DNA of 64,000 bases from Gp6-AA40 sp035263125 (GCA_035263125.1 DATFRP010000197.1:1-64000); one strand, 5' to 3'; shown: positions 39,797-48,909, numbered from the stretch's first letter. Numbers and translations: made by a program. The notes: generated by a model from the sequence alone, not told the origin.

Positions 39797-42384
39797 AGCA
39801 CGCGTTGGTGGTGAGTGCGGGTCTGATCTGGATTGGCGCGGCGGTGCTCGTTGCGCAAGCCCCTCGACTGAGCTCGGGGCAAGCCGCCACGGCCGCGCGT
39901 CCGCAATCCGCAGCACCGTCAGGTGCGCCAGCAACGAAATCAGGAACGCCGGCGCAGGTGCCCACGCAGCCGCAACCGGCGTCGCCGGCAGCGGCGGTCC
40001 GGCTCAAGCCGGACACGACGACTGCCGCGGATGCATCGAGATACCAGGCGTGGGTGAAGCAGTACTGCGTGGCCTGTCACAGCAGCCGCGCGGCCAATCC
40101 CGCCAACAATCCGGTCAATCTCGAAACCGCGAGCCTCACCGACCTGCTGCCACACGCCGCCACGTGGGAACGCGTGCTTCGCAAGCTGGCGGTGCGCGCA
40201 ATGCCGCCGCAAGGCACGCCGCATCCACCCGAGGCCGAGTACGCCGCGTTTACCAACTGGCTGTCCGCATCGCTCGATCACGCCTGGGCGGGCAAGGCGA
40301 CGCCGGGACGGTACGTGGTGCATCGACTCAATCGTGCGGAATATCGCAATGCGATCCGTGATCTGCTCGCCCTCGACATCGATGTCTCGTCGCTGCTGCC
40401 CAACGACGGCGGCGACTTCGGGTTCGACAACATCGCCACCGCGTTGACCACGTCGCCGTTGCTGCTCGACGGATACGTCACCGCGGCCCAGCGGATCAGC
40501 ACGCTCGCGGTCGGCGACGCGAAGGCCAACACCACCACCACCGAGTACGGCATCAATCGCGATTTCAGCCAGAACGCCTACATCGAGGGATTGCCCCTCG
40601 GCACGCGTGGCGGACGACTGGTGCGCCACGTGTTCCCGGCCGACGGTGAATACAAGCTCTTTGGCCGACTGGTACGCGGCATCGAGGAAGGCTACGCCGG
40701 TGTCGAAGGGAACGAGTTTCCCTACACCTTCGTGATCACGCTCGACGGCGACGAGGTGTACTCCGCGCAGCTCGGCGGCCTCAAGGATCACGAGGTCCAG
40801 GTCAAGGACATGAACGAGGCGCGCGCCATTGTCGACGCGCGCATGACCGCCAAGATCAAGGTCACGGCAGGACCGCACGACCTCGGCTTCACGTTCCGCG
40901 ATCGACCCTCCAGGCTGCAGGACGTGTGGCAGCCGTCGCAGCGCGACAGCCAGGAGATTCACTTCATCGGTGGCCTTCCGAAGCTGAAGACCGTCGGCGT
41001 CGAGGGGCCGTACAACGCGACCGGCATCAGCGAGACACCGAGCCGCGATCGCCTCTTCGTGTGTCAGCCCAAGGCGGCCAGCGACGCGACTCCATGTGCG
41101 ACGAGGATCTTCTCGTCCTTCGCGCAACGCGCGTTTCGACGTCCAATCTCGGCGCAGGACATCGAGCCGGCGATGACGTTCTATAACCGCGCGCGCACCG
41201 ACGGCGGCTCGTTCAACGAAGGCATTCGCGCCGGCGTGGCGCGCATTCTGGTCAGCCCGTCGTTCCTCTATCGCATGGAGCGTGATCCGGCTGGCGTTGC
41301 TCCAGGCGTGGCGCATTCAGTGAGCGACGTCGAGCTGGCCTCGCGGCTGTCGTTCTTCCTGTGGAGCAGCATCCCGGACGATCAGCTCCTCGCGGTCGCG
41401 AAGGCTGGTGGGCTGCGCGAGCCTGCGGTGTTGTCGGCCCAGGTGAAACGCATGCTGACCGACAGCCGCTCCGACGCGTTCGTCAGCAACTTCGTCGGAC
41501 AGTGGCTGCAGCTGCGGAATCTCGAATCGAAAGTCCGGCCCGACATCCTGCAGTTCCCTGATTTCGATGACAACGTCCGCGAAGCGTTCCGCCGCGAGAC
41601 CGAGATGCTGTTCGCGTACATCCTGCGCCAGAACCACAGCATCCTCGAGCTGCTGAACGCCGACTACACGTTCGTCAACGAACGGCTCGCCCGGCACTAC
41701 GGGATTCCGGGCGTGTACGGCACGCGCTTCCGTCAGGTGAAGATCACCGATCCGAACCGCCGCGGCCTGCTCGGTCAGGGAAGCATTCTGGCGCTCACAT
41801 CGGTGGCCACCCGCACGTCGCCGGTGTTTCGAGGGAAGTACATCCTGACCACGTTCCTCAACACGCCGCCGCCGCCACCGCTGCCCAACGTCCCCGCACT
41901 CGAGGACGCCGGCAAGGGAACGGCGAACGCACCCAAGACAGTGCGCGCCCAGCTCGATCTGCATCGCGCGAACGCCGTGTGTGCGTCATGCCATCGCGTG
42001 ATCGATCCGGTCGGATTCGCGCTCGAGAACTTCAACCCGGTTGGACAGTGGCGCATCAGCGATGTGGATGGAAAGCCGCTCGACACCGCCGGAGTGTTGG
42101 CGGATGGGTCCAAGGTCGACGGGCCGACTGCATTGCGCAACGTGATTCTGAGCCGTCCGGACGCGTTCGCCACCACGCTCACGGAGCGCGTGATGACCTA
42201 TGCGCTCGGCCGCGGTATGGAGCCGTCCGACATGCCGGTGATTCGCGGCATCGTCAGGAAAGCGGCCGTGAACAAGTATGCATTCGGCGCGATTATCATG
42301 GGCATCGTCGAAAGCGCGCCGTTCCAGATGCGGACGAGACTCGAACAGGCCGACAGAACGAACAGAGTCGCAGACGCGAGGTAG
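39793..42384 (+). CDS. DUF1592/DUF1588-type secreted protein with two heme c sites
   Basis: The 863-residue protein has a signal peptide and an N-terminal cytochrome-like segment with CVACH (92-96). The DUF1587/DUF1595/DUF1592/DUF1588/DUF1585 series follows, known from planctomycetes, verrucomicrobia and acidobacteria: HRLNRAEYRNAIRDLLALDID, FAQRAFRRPI, ELASRLSFFLWSSIPDDQLL, LTSVATRTSPVFRGKYIL, and CASCHRVIDPVGFALENFNPVGQWR with a second heme-type motif at 730-734. The reaction is unproven; an oxidative role on polysaccharides or other polymers has been suggested from context in such bacteria. The linker 25-80 contains two captured palindromic repeats. Confidence 0.88.
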   Translation: MKHALVVSAGLIWIGAAVLVAQAPRLSSGQAATAARPQSAAPSGAPATKSGTPAQVPTQPQPASPAAAVRLKPDTTTAADASRYQAWVKQYCVACHSSRAANPANNPVNLETASLTDLLPHAATWERVLRKLAVRAMPPQGTPHPPEAEYAAFTNWLSASLDHAWAGKATPGRYVVHRLNRAEYRNAIRDLLALDIDVSSLLPNDGGDFGFDNIATALTTSPLLLDGYVTAAQRISTLAVGDAKANTTTTEYGINRDFSQNAYIEGLPLGTRGGRLVRHVFPADGEYKLFGRLVRGIEEGYAGVEGNEFPYTFVITLDGDEVYSAQLGGLKDHEVQVKDMNEARAIVDARMTAKIKVTAGPHDLGFTFRDRPSRLQDVWQPSQRDSQEIHFIGGLPKLKTVGVEGPYNATGISETPSRDRLFVCQPKAASDATPCATRIFSSFAQRAFRRPISAQDIEPAMTFYNRARTDGGSFNEGIRAGVARILVSPSFLYRMERDPAGVAPGVAHSVSDVELASRLSFFLWSSIPDDQLLAVAKAGGLREPAVLSAQVKRMLTDSRSDAFVSNFVGQWLQLRNLESKVRPDILQFPDFDDNVREAFRRETEMLFAYILRQNHSILELLNADYTFVNERLARHYGIPGVYGTRFRQVKITDPNRRGLLGQGSILALTSVATRTSPVFRGKYILTTFLNTPPPPPLPNVPALEDAGKGTANAPKTVRAQLDLHRANAVCASCHRVIDPVGFALENFNPVGQWRISDVDGKPLDTAGVLADGSKVDGPTALRNVILSRPDAFATTLTERVMTYALGRGMEPSDMPVIRGIVRKAAVNKYAFGAIIMGIVESAPFQMRTRLEQADRTNRVADAR

Positions 42385-42397
42385 AGGACGTACGTAG

Positions 42398-42417
42398 GGG
42401 CCGCCTTCAGGCGGCCC
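42398..42417. repeat. GGCCGCC-type palindrome
   Basis: GGGCCGCCTTCAGGCGGCCC is a perfect 20-base palindrome with an upstream TACGTAG flank. It lies between the DUF1592 and DUF1552 genes and may act as an intercistronic hairpin. Confidence 0.8.
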
Positions 42418-42432
42418 ACACATGGAGACGCC

Positions 42433-43767
42433 ATGATCATCACCAAGAAGCACCTGTCCCGCCGGACGTTCCTGCGGGGAACCCTGGGCGCGACGGTCGC
42501 ACTGCCCTTCCTCGACGCGATGGTGCCGGCGCTCACCGCACAGGCGCGGACCGCCGCGGGCGCACCATTCCGCTTCGGTGTGATCTACATGCCCTGCGGG
42601 GTCTACCCCGACACCTGGCATCCGACCCAGATCGGCAGCGACTTCGAGTTCAAACCGGTCATGCAGCCGCTCGAGCCGTTCCGGAATCAGCTGGTCACGA
42701 TCAGCAAGATGAAGGCGCCCTGGGGCGAGTCGGTCCACGTCGGCGCAAGCTCCGCGTTTCTCAACGGGACCGGCCCGGTGGTCGCGCGCGGCGGCACCGG
42801 TGATGCCTTCGGTCAGATCGCGTCGAAGAAGACGGTCGACCAGTACATCGCCGATAAAGTGGCCGGCGATACCCCGCTCCACTCGATCGAGGTCGGCACC
42901 GAAGACATGGGCACGGCGGCCGGCGCCTGCGACGGCTTCCCCTGCACGATCTTCGACACACTGTCGTGGCGCGAAGACACGCGCCCGCTGCCCGTCTCGA
43001 TCAATCCGCGCGTCACCTTCGAGCGGATGTTCGGCGAGACCGGATCGCCTGAGCACCGGAAAGCGCGTCTCAAGGAGAAGCAGAGCCTGCTCGACTCGGT
43101 GACCGACGAGACCGCGAAACTGCAGCACTCGCTCGGCTCGCAGGACCGCGCGATCCTCGACGAGTATCTGAGCAACATCCGACAGGTCGAACAGCAGCTC
43201 GATCGAATGGAGAAACGCCTCGGCACGCTGACCGAGAATCCCGAGTCGCCGATCGGCCTCCCGGAAGCGTTCGATGATCACATGACCGTGACCTACGATC
43301 TGATGCACCTCGCGCTGCAGGGCGACATCAGCCGCGTGTTCACATTCATGATCGGCCACGAGCCGACCGATCGCAGCTACGCGCACATCGGCGTGCCGGA
43401 GACGCACCACAGCATCTCGCACCACGGCAACGACGCCGAGAAGCTCGCCAAGTACGCCAAGATCGGCACGTATCAGATCGTGAAGTTCTCGGAGTTCCTC
43501 GAGAAAGTCCGCAACACCAAGGACGGTGACGGCAACCTGCTCGATCACTCGCTGTTCTATTGGGGCAGCGGCATGAGCAACGGCAACGCGCACGATCGCA
43601 GCAACCCGCCTGCGGTGCTCGTCGGCGGCGCGCACGGTCGGCTCAAGGGCAATCGTCACCTCGAGGCCAAGGAACAGCCGACGGCGAACCTGCTGCTGGC
43701 CCTCGCCCATATCGGCGGCGTCGAAGTCGAGAAGTTCGGCGCGAGCACAGGACGTATGGAGATCTGA
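42433..43767 (+). CDS. DUF1552 protein with Tat signal
   Basis: The 444-residue protein starts MIITKKHLSRRTFLRGTLGATVALPFLDAM, a clear twin-arginine signal (SRRTFLRG), so it is exported folded. The body is DUF1552 (RFGVIYMPCGVYPDTWHPTQIG, VEVGTEDMGTAAGACDGFPCTIFDTLSW, HEPTDRSYAHIGVPETHHSISHHGND, FYWGSGMSNGNAHDRSNPPAVLVGG). It resembles the DUF1501/alkaline-phosphatase-like superfamily and is almost always encoded next to a DUF1592 protein, as here. A joint periplasmic complex with the preceding gene product is a reasonable inference. Confidence 0.9.
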   Translation: MIITKKHLSRRTFLRGTLGATVALPFLDAMVPALTAQARTAAGAPFRFGVIYMPCGVYPDTWHPTQIGSDFEFKPVMQPLEPFRNQLVTISKMKAPWGESVHVGASSAFLNGTGPVVARGGTGDAFGQIASKKTVDQYIADKVAGDTPLHSIEVGTEDMGTAAGACDGFPCTIFDTLSWREDTRPLPVSINPRVTFERMFGETGSPEHRKARLKEKQSLLDSVTDETAKLQHSLGSQDRAILDEYLSNIRQVEQQLDRMEKRLGTLTENPESPIGLPEAFDDHMTVTYDLMHLALQGDISRVFTFMIGHEPTDRSYAHIGVPETHHSISHHGNDAEKLAKYAKIGTYQIVKFSEFLEKVRNTKDGDGNLLDHSLFYWGSGMSNGNAHDRSNPPAVLVGGAHGRLKGNRHLEAKEQPTANLLLALAHIGGVEVEKFGASTGRMEI

Positions 43768-43796
43768 CGCTCGCCACGAAGTCCGGGAGTACGTAG

Positions 43797-43816
43797 GGGC
43801 CGCCTGAAGGCGGCCC
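43797..43816. repeat. GGCCGCC-type palindrome
   Basis: GGGCCGCCTGAAGGCGGCCC, with an ACGTAG flank before it and CTTTCGTTTT after it, ends the DUF1552 operon. The T-rich tail makes it the best terminator candidate of this repeat family. Confidence 0.75.
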
Positions 43817-43834
43817 TTTCGTTTTGAGACCACG

Positions 43835-44542
43835 ATGATCACTCTTCGCAAATCCAAGGACCGCGGCCACACCGACCTCGGGTGGCTGAACAGCTATCAC
43901 ACGTTTTCGTTCGGCGGCTACCACGACCCGAAGCACATGGGCTTCCGCGCGCTGCGCGTGCTCAACGACGACCGCGTGGCACCCGGCAAGGGATTCGGCG
44001 CGCACGGCCATCGCGACATGGAGATCCTCTCCTACGTGATGGAAGGCAAGCTCGCCCATCAGGACAGCCTCGGCCAGCCGCGTGTGATCGGACCGAACGA
44101 AGTACAAGCGATGAGCGCCGGCACTGGCGTCATTCACAGCGAGTTCAACGCGTCGGGCACCGAGCCGACACATTTCCTCCAGATCTGGATCATCCCGGAC
44201 CGGGAGGACATCGACCCGTCGTATCAGCAGTTTGCCTATGCGCCCAACGAGAAGAGAGGAGTGCTGAGACTGCTGGCCGGGCCCGACACGACCAATACTG
44301 CGGCGGCGCGCATTCATCAGGACGCGAAGATGTATGCGTCCGTCCTCGAGCCGCACGACACGATCAAGTACGCCATCCCGCACGGACGTCACGTGTGGCT
44401 GCACTGCGCGTCGGGGCACCTCGACGTCAACGGCATCGCGCTCCAAGAGGGTGATGGCGCAGGTGTCAGCAACGAAGACGCGCTCGAGATGCGCGGCGGG
44501 GGCGAGCGTGGCGCCGAGCTCCTGCTCTTCGATCTCGCATGA
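43835..44542 (+). CDS. Pirin family protein (YhhW-like bicupin)
   Basis: The 235-residue cytosolic protein has the pirin N-terminal domain: MITLRKSKDRGHTDLGWLNSYHTFSFGGYHDPKHMGFRALRVLNDDRV, then GFGAHGHRDMEILSYVMEGKLAHQDSLG with the metal-binding His set, and GTGVIHSEFN...THFLQIWIIP. The C-terminal cupin domain is shorter. YhhW-type members have quercetin 2,3-dioxygenase activity in vitro; the natural substrate is unknown. The following small flavodoxin-like gene is probably in the same transcript. Confidence 0.92.
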   Translation: MITLRKSKDRGHTDLGWLNSYHTFSFGGYHDPKHMGFRALRVLNDDRVAPGKGFGAHGHRDMEILSYVMEGKLAHQDSLGQPRVIGPNEVQAMSAGTGVIHSEFNASGTEPTHFLQIWIIPDREDIDPSYQQFAYAPNEKRGVLRLLAGPDTTNTAAARIHQDAKMYASVLEPHDTIKYAIPHGRHVWLHCASGHLDVNGIALQEGDGAGVSNEDALEMRGGGERGAELLLFDLA

Positions 44543-44560
44543 ACGGGCACACCGCGAAGA

Positions 44561-44580
44561 GCGGAGGCTTCAGCCTCCGC
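44561..44580. repeat. GGAGGCTTCAGCCTCC palindrome
   Basis: GCGGAGGCTTCAGCCTCCGC is a perfect 20-base palindrome, 15 bases ahead of the flavodoxin-like gene. Another member of the GGCTTCAGCC / GGCTGAAGCC family. Confidence 0.75.
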
Positions 44581-44594
44581 GCACCAGGAGTCGC

Positions 44595-45104
44595 ATGTCC
44601 GATGTGAATGTGCTCGTTGTCTTCTACTCACGCCACGGCGTCACGGAGAAGCTGGCACTGGCGGCCGGTCTCGGTGCCATTCAGGCGAAAGCCAACATCC
44701 GTCTACGCCGCGCCGCCGATCTCGCGGATCGACACACCATCGACGCGAACGCGTCGTGGAAAGAGCATCTCGATCGCATGAATCGTGACTACGTGGCGCC
44801 GCGCCCTGCCGATCCGGTGTGGGCCGACGTCATCGTGCTGGCGACGTCCCACCAGTCGTCCGGGGAAATCGAGCAGTACTGCGCGCTGCTCGGGTCCGAT
44901 CGCGCGCATGCCGGCAAAATCGCGGCGCCGCTTGCGTCCGGCAACGATGACACCGTGCTCAAGCCCATTTACGCTGCAGCGGCGTGCGCCGGCCTCATCG
45001 TCGCCCCGCCTGCAACCGACTCGCCCGATCCGATCGCCGCCGCCCGCACGTTCGGCCAGCGCGTCACTCAAATGGCCAGGGCACTGAAGCAGCACGCAGG
45101 TTAG
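44595..45104 (+). CDS. Short flavodoxin/NADPH-dependent FMN reductase-like protein
   Basis: The 169-residue product starts MSDVNVLVVFYSRHGVTEKLALAAGLGAIQA, the flavodoxin-like phosphate loop, and has VWADVIVLATSHQSSGEIEQYCALLG and a C-terminal helix. It is shorter than WrbA (about 200 residues), and the second FMN loop appears modified (KIAAPLASGNDD). An FMN-dependent quinone reductase role is plausible. The ATG at 44595 follows AGGAG at four bases; a longer frame upstream overlaps the pirin gene and is rejected. Confidence 0.75.
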   Translation: MSDVNVLVVFYSRHGVTEKLALAAGLGAIQAKANIRLRRAADLADRHTIDANASWKEHLDRMNRDYVAPRPADPVWADVIVLATSHQSSGEIEQYCALLGSDRAHAGKIAAPLASGNDDTVLKPIYAAAACAGLIVAPPATDSPDPIAAARTFGQRVTQMARALKQHAG

Positions 45105-45154
45105 GTCTGGGGAGCGCTGAACGCGGATATGATCACGCCCCGAGGGACTTGAAG

Positions 45155-46222
45155 ATGAAGTGGACGCCAGTCGGACTCGCACTCGCCTGCGCCGTAATAG
45201 CGGGCTCGCTCTCAACCCAGGCGGCACAACCCGCCTCGTGCTCTCCATCTGGCGGACTCAATTTCATCTGCGGCGTACAGAATCCCGAGGACCTGGTGCT
45301 CGTCCCCAACACGCGCTGGATGATCGCGAGCGGCATGGCACCAGGCAGCGGCCTGCACCTCGTCGACACGCGGGCGAAGAAGGTGTCGAGTCTGTACTCC
45401 GTCGGCACCGCCGCCGTCCGCGCAGACAAGACGAAGTACCCCAATTGTCCCGGTCCTCTCGACCCGAAGCTCGCTGTGCTCCACGGCCTGAACCTCCGGA
45501 CCGCATCGAACGCCCGTCATACCGTCTATGCCACCAACCACGGCGGCCGCGAGTCGGTCGAAGTGTTCGAGTTCGACGCAGCCCTCCCGATGCCGACGGC
45601 CACATGGGTGGGATGCGTGCTGCTACCCAAGGGCATGGCGGCCAACAGCGTCGCCTCGTTCAGCGATGGCTCCCTGCTCGCGACCGTGCTCATTCTTCCG
45701 GGCAAGACGTTCGCCGACGCCTTCGCGCAGAAGAACACGGGCATCGTGCTGCAGTGGAAACCCGGGGCTGCGATGTTCTCCCCCATCCCCGGCACCGAGC
45801 TCTCGGCGAACAACGGGATCGAGACCTCGCCCGACGATCGTGAGTTCTTCGTCGCCTCGACGACAACCAAGCGCATCATCGCCTACTCGCGCGCCAAGCC
45901 CGGCGTACCCCTTCGAACCGCGCAGCTCAAGGAGTTTGGCCCGGACAATGTTCGATGGACGGCCGACAATCGGTTGATCACGGCGGGTTTGATCGACAAC
46001 GAGCCGGCATGCGGTGGCGCGCCGAAAACCGAAGAAGGGATCCGCTGTCCACGCGGCTATGTGGCGGTCACGATCGATCCCAAGACGATGGCGGTGACAG
46101 AAATCGCACGGGGACCGGCGACGCCGTCGTTCACCGGTACAGCGATCGCGATGCGCGTGGGCGACGACCTGTGGCTGGGTTCGTTCTTCGCCGATCGGAT
46201 CGCGTATCGCTCGCTGAAGTAG
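45155..46222 (+). CDS. Secreted propeller-like protein, SMP-30/arylesterase-like
   Basis: The 355-residue protein has a signal peptide (MKWTPVGLALACAVIAGSLSTQAAQP). Repeating strand motifs follow (NPEDLVLVPNTRWMIASGMAPGSGLHLVDTRAKKVSSLY, HGLNLRT...HTVYATNHGGRESVEVFEFD, NGIETSPDDREFFVASTTTKRIIAYSRAKPG, DNVRWTADNRLITAG). This resembles the six-bladed propellers of the SMP-30/paraoxonase superfamily: N/D residues in the central metal positions (HGLNL, NNGIE, DNVRW) fit. Substrate unknown. GAGGG lies eight bases before the chosen ATG; the longer frame overlaps the upstream gene. Confidence 0.75.
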   Translation: MKWTPVGLALACAVIAGSLSTQAAQPASCSPSGGLNFICGVQNPEDLVLVPNTRWMIASGMAPGSGLHLVDTRAKKVSSLYSVGTAAVRADKTKYPNCPGPLDPKLAVLHGLNLRTASNARHTVYATNHGGRESVEVFEFDAALPMPTATWVGCVLLPKGMAANSVASFSDGSLLATVLILPGKTFADAFAQKNTGIVLQWKPGAAMFSPIPGTELSANNGIETSPDDREFFVASTTTKRIIAYSRAKPGVPLRTAQLKEFGPDNVRWTADNRLITAGLIDNEPACGGAPKTEEGIRCPRGYVAVTIDPKTMAVTEIARGPATPSFTGTAIAMRVGDDLWLGSFFADRIAYRSLK

Positions 46223-46296
46223 GGGCCGCGAGCGGTTCTTTTCGGTCGGATCTCTTACGTTCGGGCTTGCGACATCACAACAGTGTTGCTAGTCTC

Positions 46297-47265
46297 ATGC
46301 ATTCCCCAACAAGCTCGCCCATGAACTCGACTTTCGGTGCTCGCCTCAAGGCTCAGCGTGAGCAGCAGCAGATCTCTCTGTCCACGATCTCGGAGCGTAC
46401 CAAGATCAAGCAGTCGCTCCTCGAGGCGCTGGAACGTGACGATGTCCGGCACTGGCCCCAGGGACTCTTCGGTCGCTCCTACGTGCGCACCTACGCGGAG
46501 GCGATCGGGCTTGATCCGGACGCCACGCTCCGTGAATTCATGGAGTTCCACCCGGTAGAGCCGCAGGTGCCGCTCACCGAGTTGCGAGAGAAGACCGCCG
46601 AGCGATCGAACCGGTGGCCTCCGACCCGGCTGCAATTTCTGATCGATTCGGCCATCGATGCGTTCCACACACGTCGTGCGGAGCAGAGCCAGAAAGCCGG
46701 ACCTGATCTCTCACCGCCAGCCGGCAGCCCGCGCCTGGAACAGCCGGACCCGGCCGTCGTTCGCCCGGCCGACACGCAATCGGCCGATCAGTCGGCGGCG
46801 TCCATCGATTTCCTCGTCCTGGCGAAGTTGTGCACGAAACTGGCGTGTGCAGAAGACGCGCCGGAACTGACTTCAGTTCTCGAAGACGCGGCTGGTGTGC
46901 TGGGCGGCGTCGGCCTGATTCTGTGGATCCCCGATACGATGGGCGTCTTTTTGACGACGGCTTTTGCATATGGCTACCCGGCGGAGATGATCGCGCAGCT
47001 GCCGAGCGTGCCTGCCGAGGCCACCAACGCAATCGCCGAAGCGTTTCGTACCCGCACCACCTGCGTCGTCAAAGGCACCGCTGCCGACAATGGTGCCATC
47101 GTTGCACCACTGCTGACGCCGTCCGGATGCAGCGGTGTGATCTCGCTGGAGATGCGCGGCGGTGAGGAGCAGCGCGACGAGGTGCGGGCGGCCGTGATGA
47201 TCCTCGCCGCCCAGGTGTCGACGCTGATGGGATTCTCGGTGCTCGCACACACGCGCAGCGCTTGA
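46297..47265 (+). CDS. RodZ-like helix-turn-helix protein with GAF domain
   Basis: The 322-residue protein has an N-terminal HTH_25-type domain (STFGARLKAQREQQQISLSTISERTKIKQSLLEALERDDVRHWPQGLFGRSYVRTYAEAIGLDPD), the same domain as the cytoplasmic part of RodZ. There is no membrane helix. After a linker, a GAF-like domain fills about 165-320 (LTSVLEDAAGVLGGVGLILWIPD...TNAIAEAFRTRTTCVVKG...IVAPLLTPSGCSGVISLEM). A soluble sensor or regulator is likely. An alternative start at 46321 (MNSTFGARL) is equally possible; neither has a strong ribosome binding site. Confidence 0.75.
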   Translation: MHSPTSSPMNSTFGARLKAQREQQQISLSTISERTKIKQSLLEALERDDVRHWPQGLFGRSYVRTYAEAIGLDPDATLREFMEFHPVEPQVPLTELREKTAERSNRWPPTRLQFLIDSAIDAFHTRRAEQSQKAGPDLSPPAGSPRLEQPDPAVVRPADTQSADQSAASIDFLVLAKLCTKLACAEDAPELTSVLEDAAGVLGGVGLILWIPDTMGVFLTTAFAYGYPAEMIAQLPSVPAEATNAIAEAFRTRTTCVVKGTAADNGAIVAPLLTPSGCSGVISLEMRGGEEQRDEVRAAVMILAAQVSTLMGFSVLAHTRSA

Positions 47266-47270
47266 ACGCG

Positions 47271-48062
47271 CTAGCCGTCTTTCTGGGCGCGGCTCTGTCG
47301 CAGATAGTGGGGGCTGAAACTGAGGCCGTATGACGTTTTCTGGGTCGCCTCCGCCTTGCGTCTGTTGAACTCCTGCCGTGACTCCTCGATCGCCTTCAGT
47401 TCCGATTCCGTGCACTGCCGGAAGGTGATCGGCTCGCGCGGCACGAAGAACACCTGACCGATCGGAAGACTCTGCTCCATCGTGATTCCCTCGCCGGGCT
47501 GCAGCACATAACGGAACTCCGTTTCGTGCGCATACCAGTCCGTCTCCACGCGGACGGCAAGCATCGGCGCGACCGGCCGCTCGATCATGTTCAGAATCGG
47601 CGAATAAACCGTGTCCCAGCCTGATGGCGTCTGAAAGTTGGTGGCGCCGCGCAGGGCGAGCGCGCCCGCCGGCGTGCCCATGTCCTCGGGAACGATAAAG
47701 GCCCGCATCACCGCCAGTGCCGCTTCACGCGTCAGCATCGGCGCACCGATGAAGGTCACCTCTTCCTTCATCATGCCCACTGCCCCGACCGACATGCTCA
47801 TCGTCACTTGGAAAATCGGCGTGCGCTTGCCGTCCTGTGTCAGCAGGTAATAGACGAATCGATAGCGGCCATCGCCCTCGAACTCGACGTACACCGATTC
47901 CTTCGGCTCGAGCGCGGCAAAGACCATGAAGCCCAGCGAGCTGCCGGCCTCGAGGACGGGACAGTGACGCGCGTGCTGCGGCAGCAGCGGCCTGGACCCC
48001 TCGCGCCGAGGAGCCTGACCGACGCCGGGGCGGCGGAGGTTTGGAAAGAGACGGACTTCCAT
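47271..48062 (-). CDS. Hypothetical protein downstream of the CmoB-like gene
   Basis: The 263-residue cytosolic protein (MEVRLFPNLRRPGVGQAPRREG...SLGFMVFAALEPKESVYVEFEGDGRYRFVYYLL...) ends in a Lys/Arg-rich tail. I do not recognise it with confidence. The paired pattern of an early beta region and a late VLQPGEGITMEQSLPIGQVFFVPREP segment suggests a beta-rich fold resembling uncharacterised DUF6065-like proteins. It is on the same strand, 25 bases after the methyltransferase gene. The GGAGG upstream is only one base from the ATG, so the true start could differ. Confidence 0.6.
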   Translation of the reverse strand: MEVRLFPNLRRPGVGQAPRREGSRPLLPQHARHCPVLEAGSSLGFMVFAALEPKESVYVEFEGDGRYRFVYYLLTQDGKRTPIFQVTMSMSVGAVGMMKEEVTFIGAPMLTREAALAVMRAFIVPEDMGTPAGALALRGATNFQTPSGWDTVYSPILNMIERPVAPMLAVRVETDWYAHETEFRYVLQPGEGITMEQSLPIGQVFFVPREPITFRQCTESELKAIEESRQEFNRRKAEATQKTSYGLSFSPHYLRQSRAQKDG

Positions 48063-48087
48063 TCCTCCGTATCGTATGCGAAACCGA

Positions 48088-48831
48088 TCAGCGCTGTTCC
48101 TTGCTGGCGTGAAAGACCGCGCGATCCTGTCTGAATGCGGCCGCGAGTCTGCTCTTGCCGCGAAGACGATGAACCACGGCTCGCGCCGCTCGATAGGGCG
48201 CCGAGCGTTGCGGCGTGACCGTCCGGACATCGGAGAAACCGGACGTCTTGAGCATGCCTTCGACGGCGGGCACGTTCGGACCCCACCAGTTCGTCGGATC
48301 GCCGTTCAGTTCACGCCCTGGATAGAAGGCAGCCGCGGGACGAGCGAATCCGATCATGTCGACGACGGTTTCGAGAACCAGCAGACGTCGAGTCACCGAC
48401 GCAACACGTTCGATCGCGAGATACGGATGTGGGAGGTGATACAGCACACCCAGGAACAGCACCACATCGAACATCCCGACACGTTCTGGTGTGAGCTCCA
48501 TGACATCGATCTCGAGATCCTCGACTCGTGAGCCCAGTGCCGCGCGCGCCAGCTCGAATCCCGCCTTCGTGCTCCACGTCGGCCCGCGCCACGCGAACAA
48601 GTCGGTGGCGAGCACCCGCGCGGCGCCCCGGCGCTCGGCTTCGAACGAGAAGAACCCGTCCCACGCGCCGATATCGAGAACCGTGAGGCCTGCAAATGAA
48701 GCGGGCAGTCCGAGGCGAGCGAGGCGTATCGGCGTGTCGTCGACGCCGGGAGTCACGAGGCCGTGTCCGAGATCGATCGAGTGATACCAGCGGATGGCAC
48801 CGACGCGTGAGCGGAGGTCCGCAACGCTCAT
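48088..48831 (-). CDS. CmoB-like (DUF1698) methyltransferase
   Basis: The 247-residue protein begins MSVADLRSRVGAIRWYHSIDLGHGLVTPGVDDT, matching the WxxxIDLG...TPG signature of the tRNA carboxymethyluridine synthase CmoB and relatives. It has SAM motif I LTVLDIGAWDGFFSFEAERRGAARVLATDLF and FDVVLFLGVLYHLPHPYLAIERVA. It lacks the N-terminal extension of E. coli CmoB (323 residues). In organisms without cmoA these short relatives usually act on other substrates, so the target is open. Confidence 0.8.
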   Translation of the reverse strand: MSVADLRSRVGAIRWYHSIDLGHGLVTPGVDDTPIRLARLGLPASFAGLTVLDIGAWDGFFSFEAERRGAARVLATDLFAWRGPTWSTKAGFELARAALGSRVEDLEIDVMELTPERVGMFDVVLFLGVLYHLPHPYLAIERVASVTRRLLVLETVVDMIGFARPAAAFYPGRELNGDPTNWWGPNVPAVEGMLKTSGFSDVRTVTPQRSAPYRAARAVVHRLRGKSRLAAAFRQDRAVFHASKEQR

Positions 48832-48909
48832 GCCGCCATTCTAGTTACTAACGGTCGTCGGTGCGACGGATCGCACCGACTACGTCAGAAGGATCGCACC
48901 GACAACAGG

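Noticed and set aside
45955..46296. A longer start for the HTH-GAF protein at 45955
   Set aside because: The extension overlaps the end of the upstream propeller gene and has no recognisable sequence; the HTH domain begins right after 46321.
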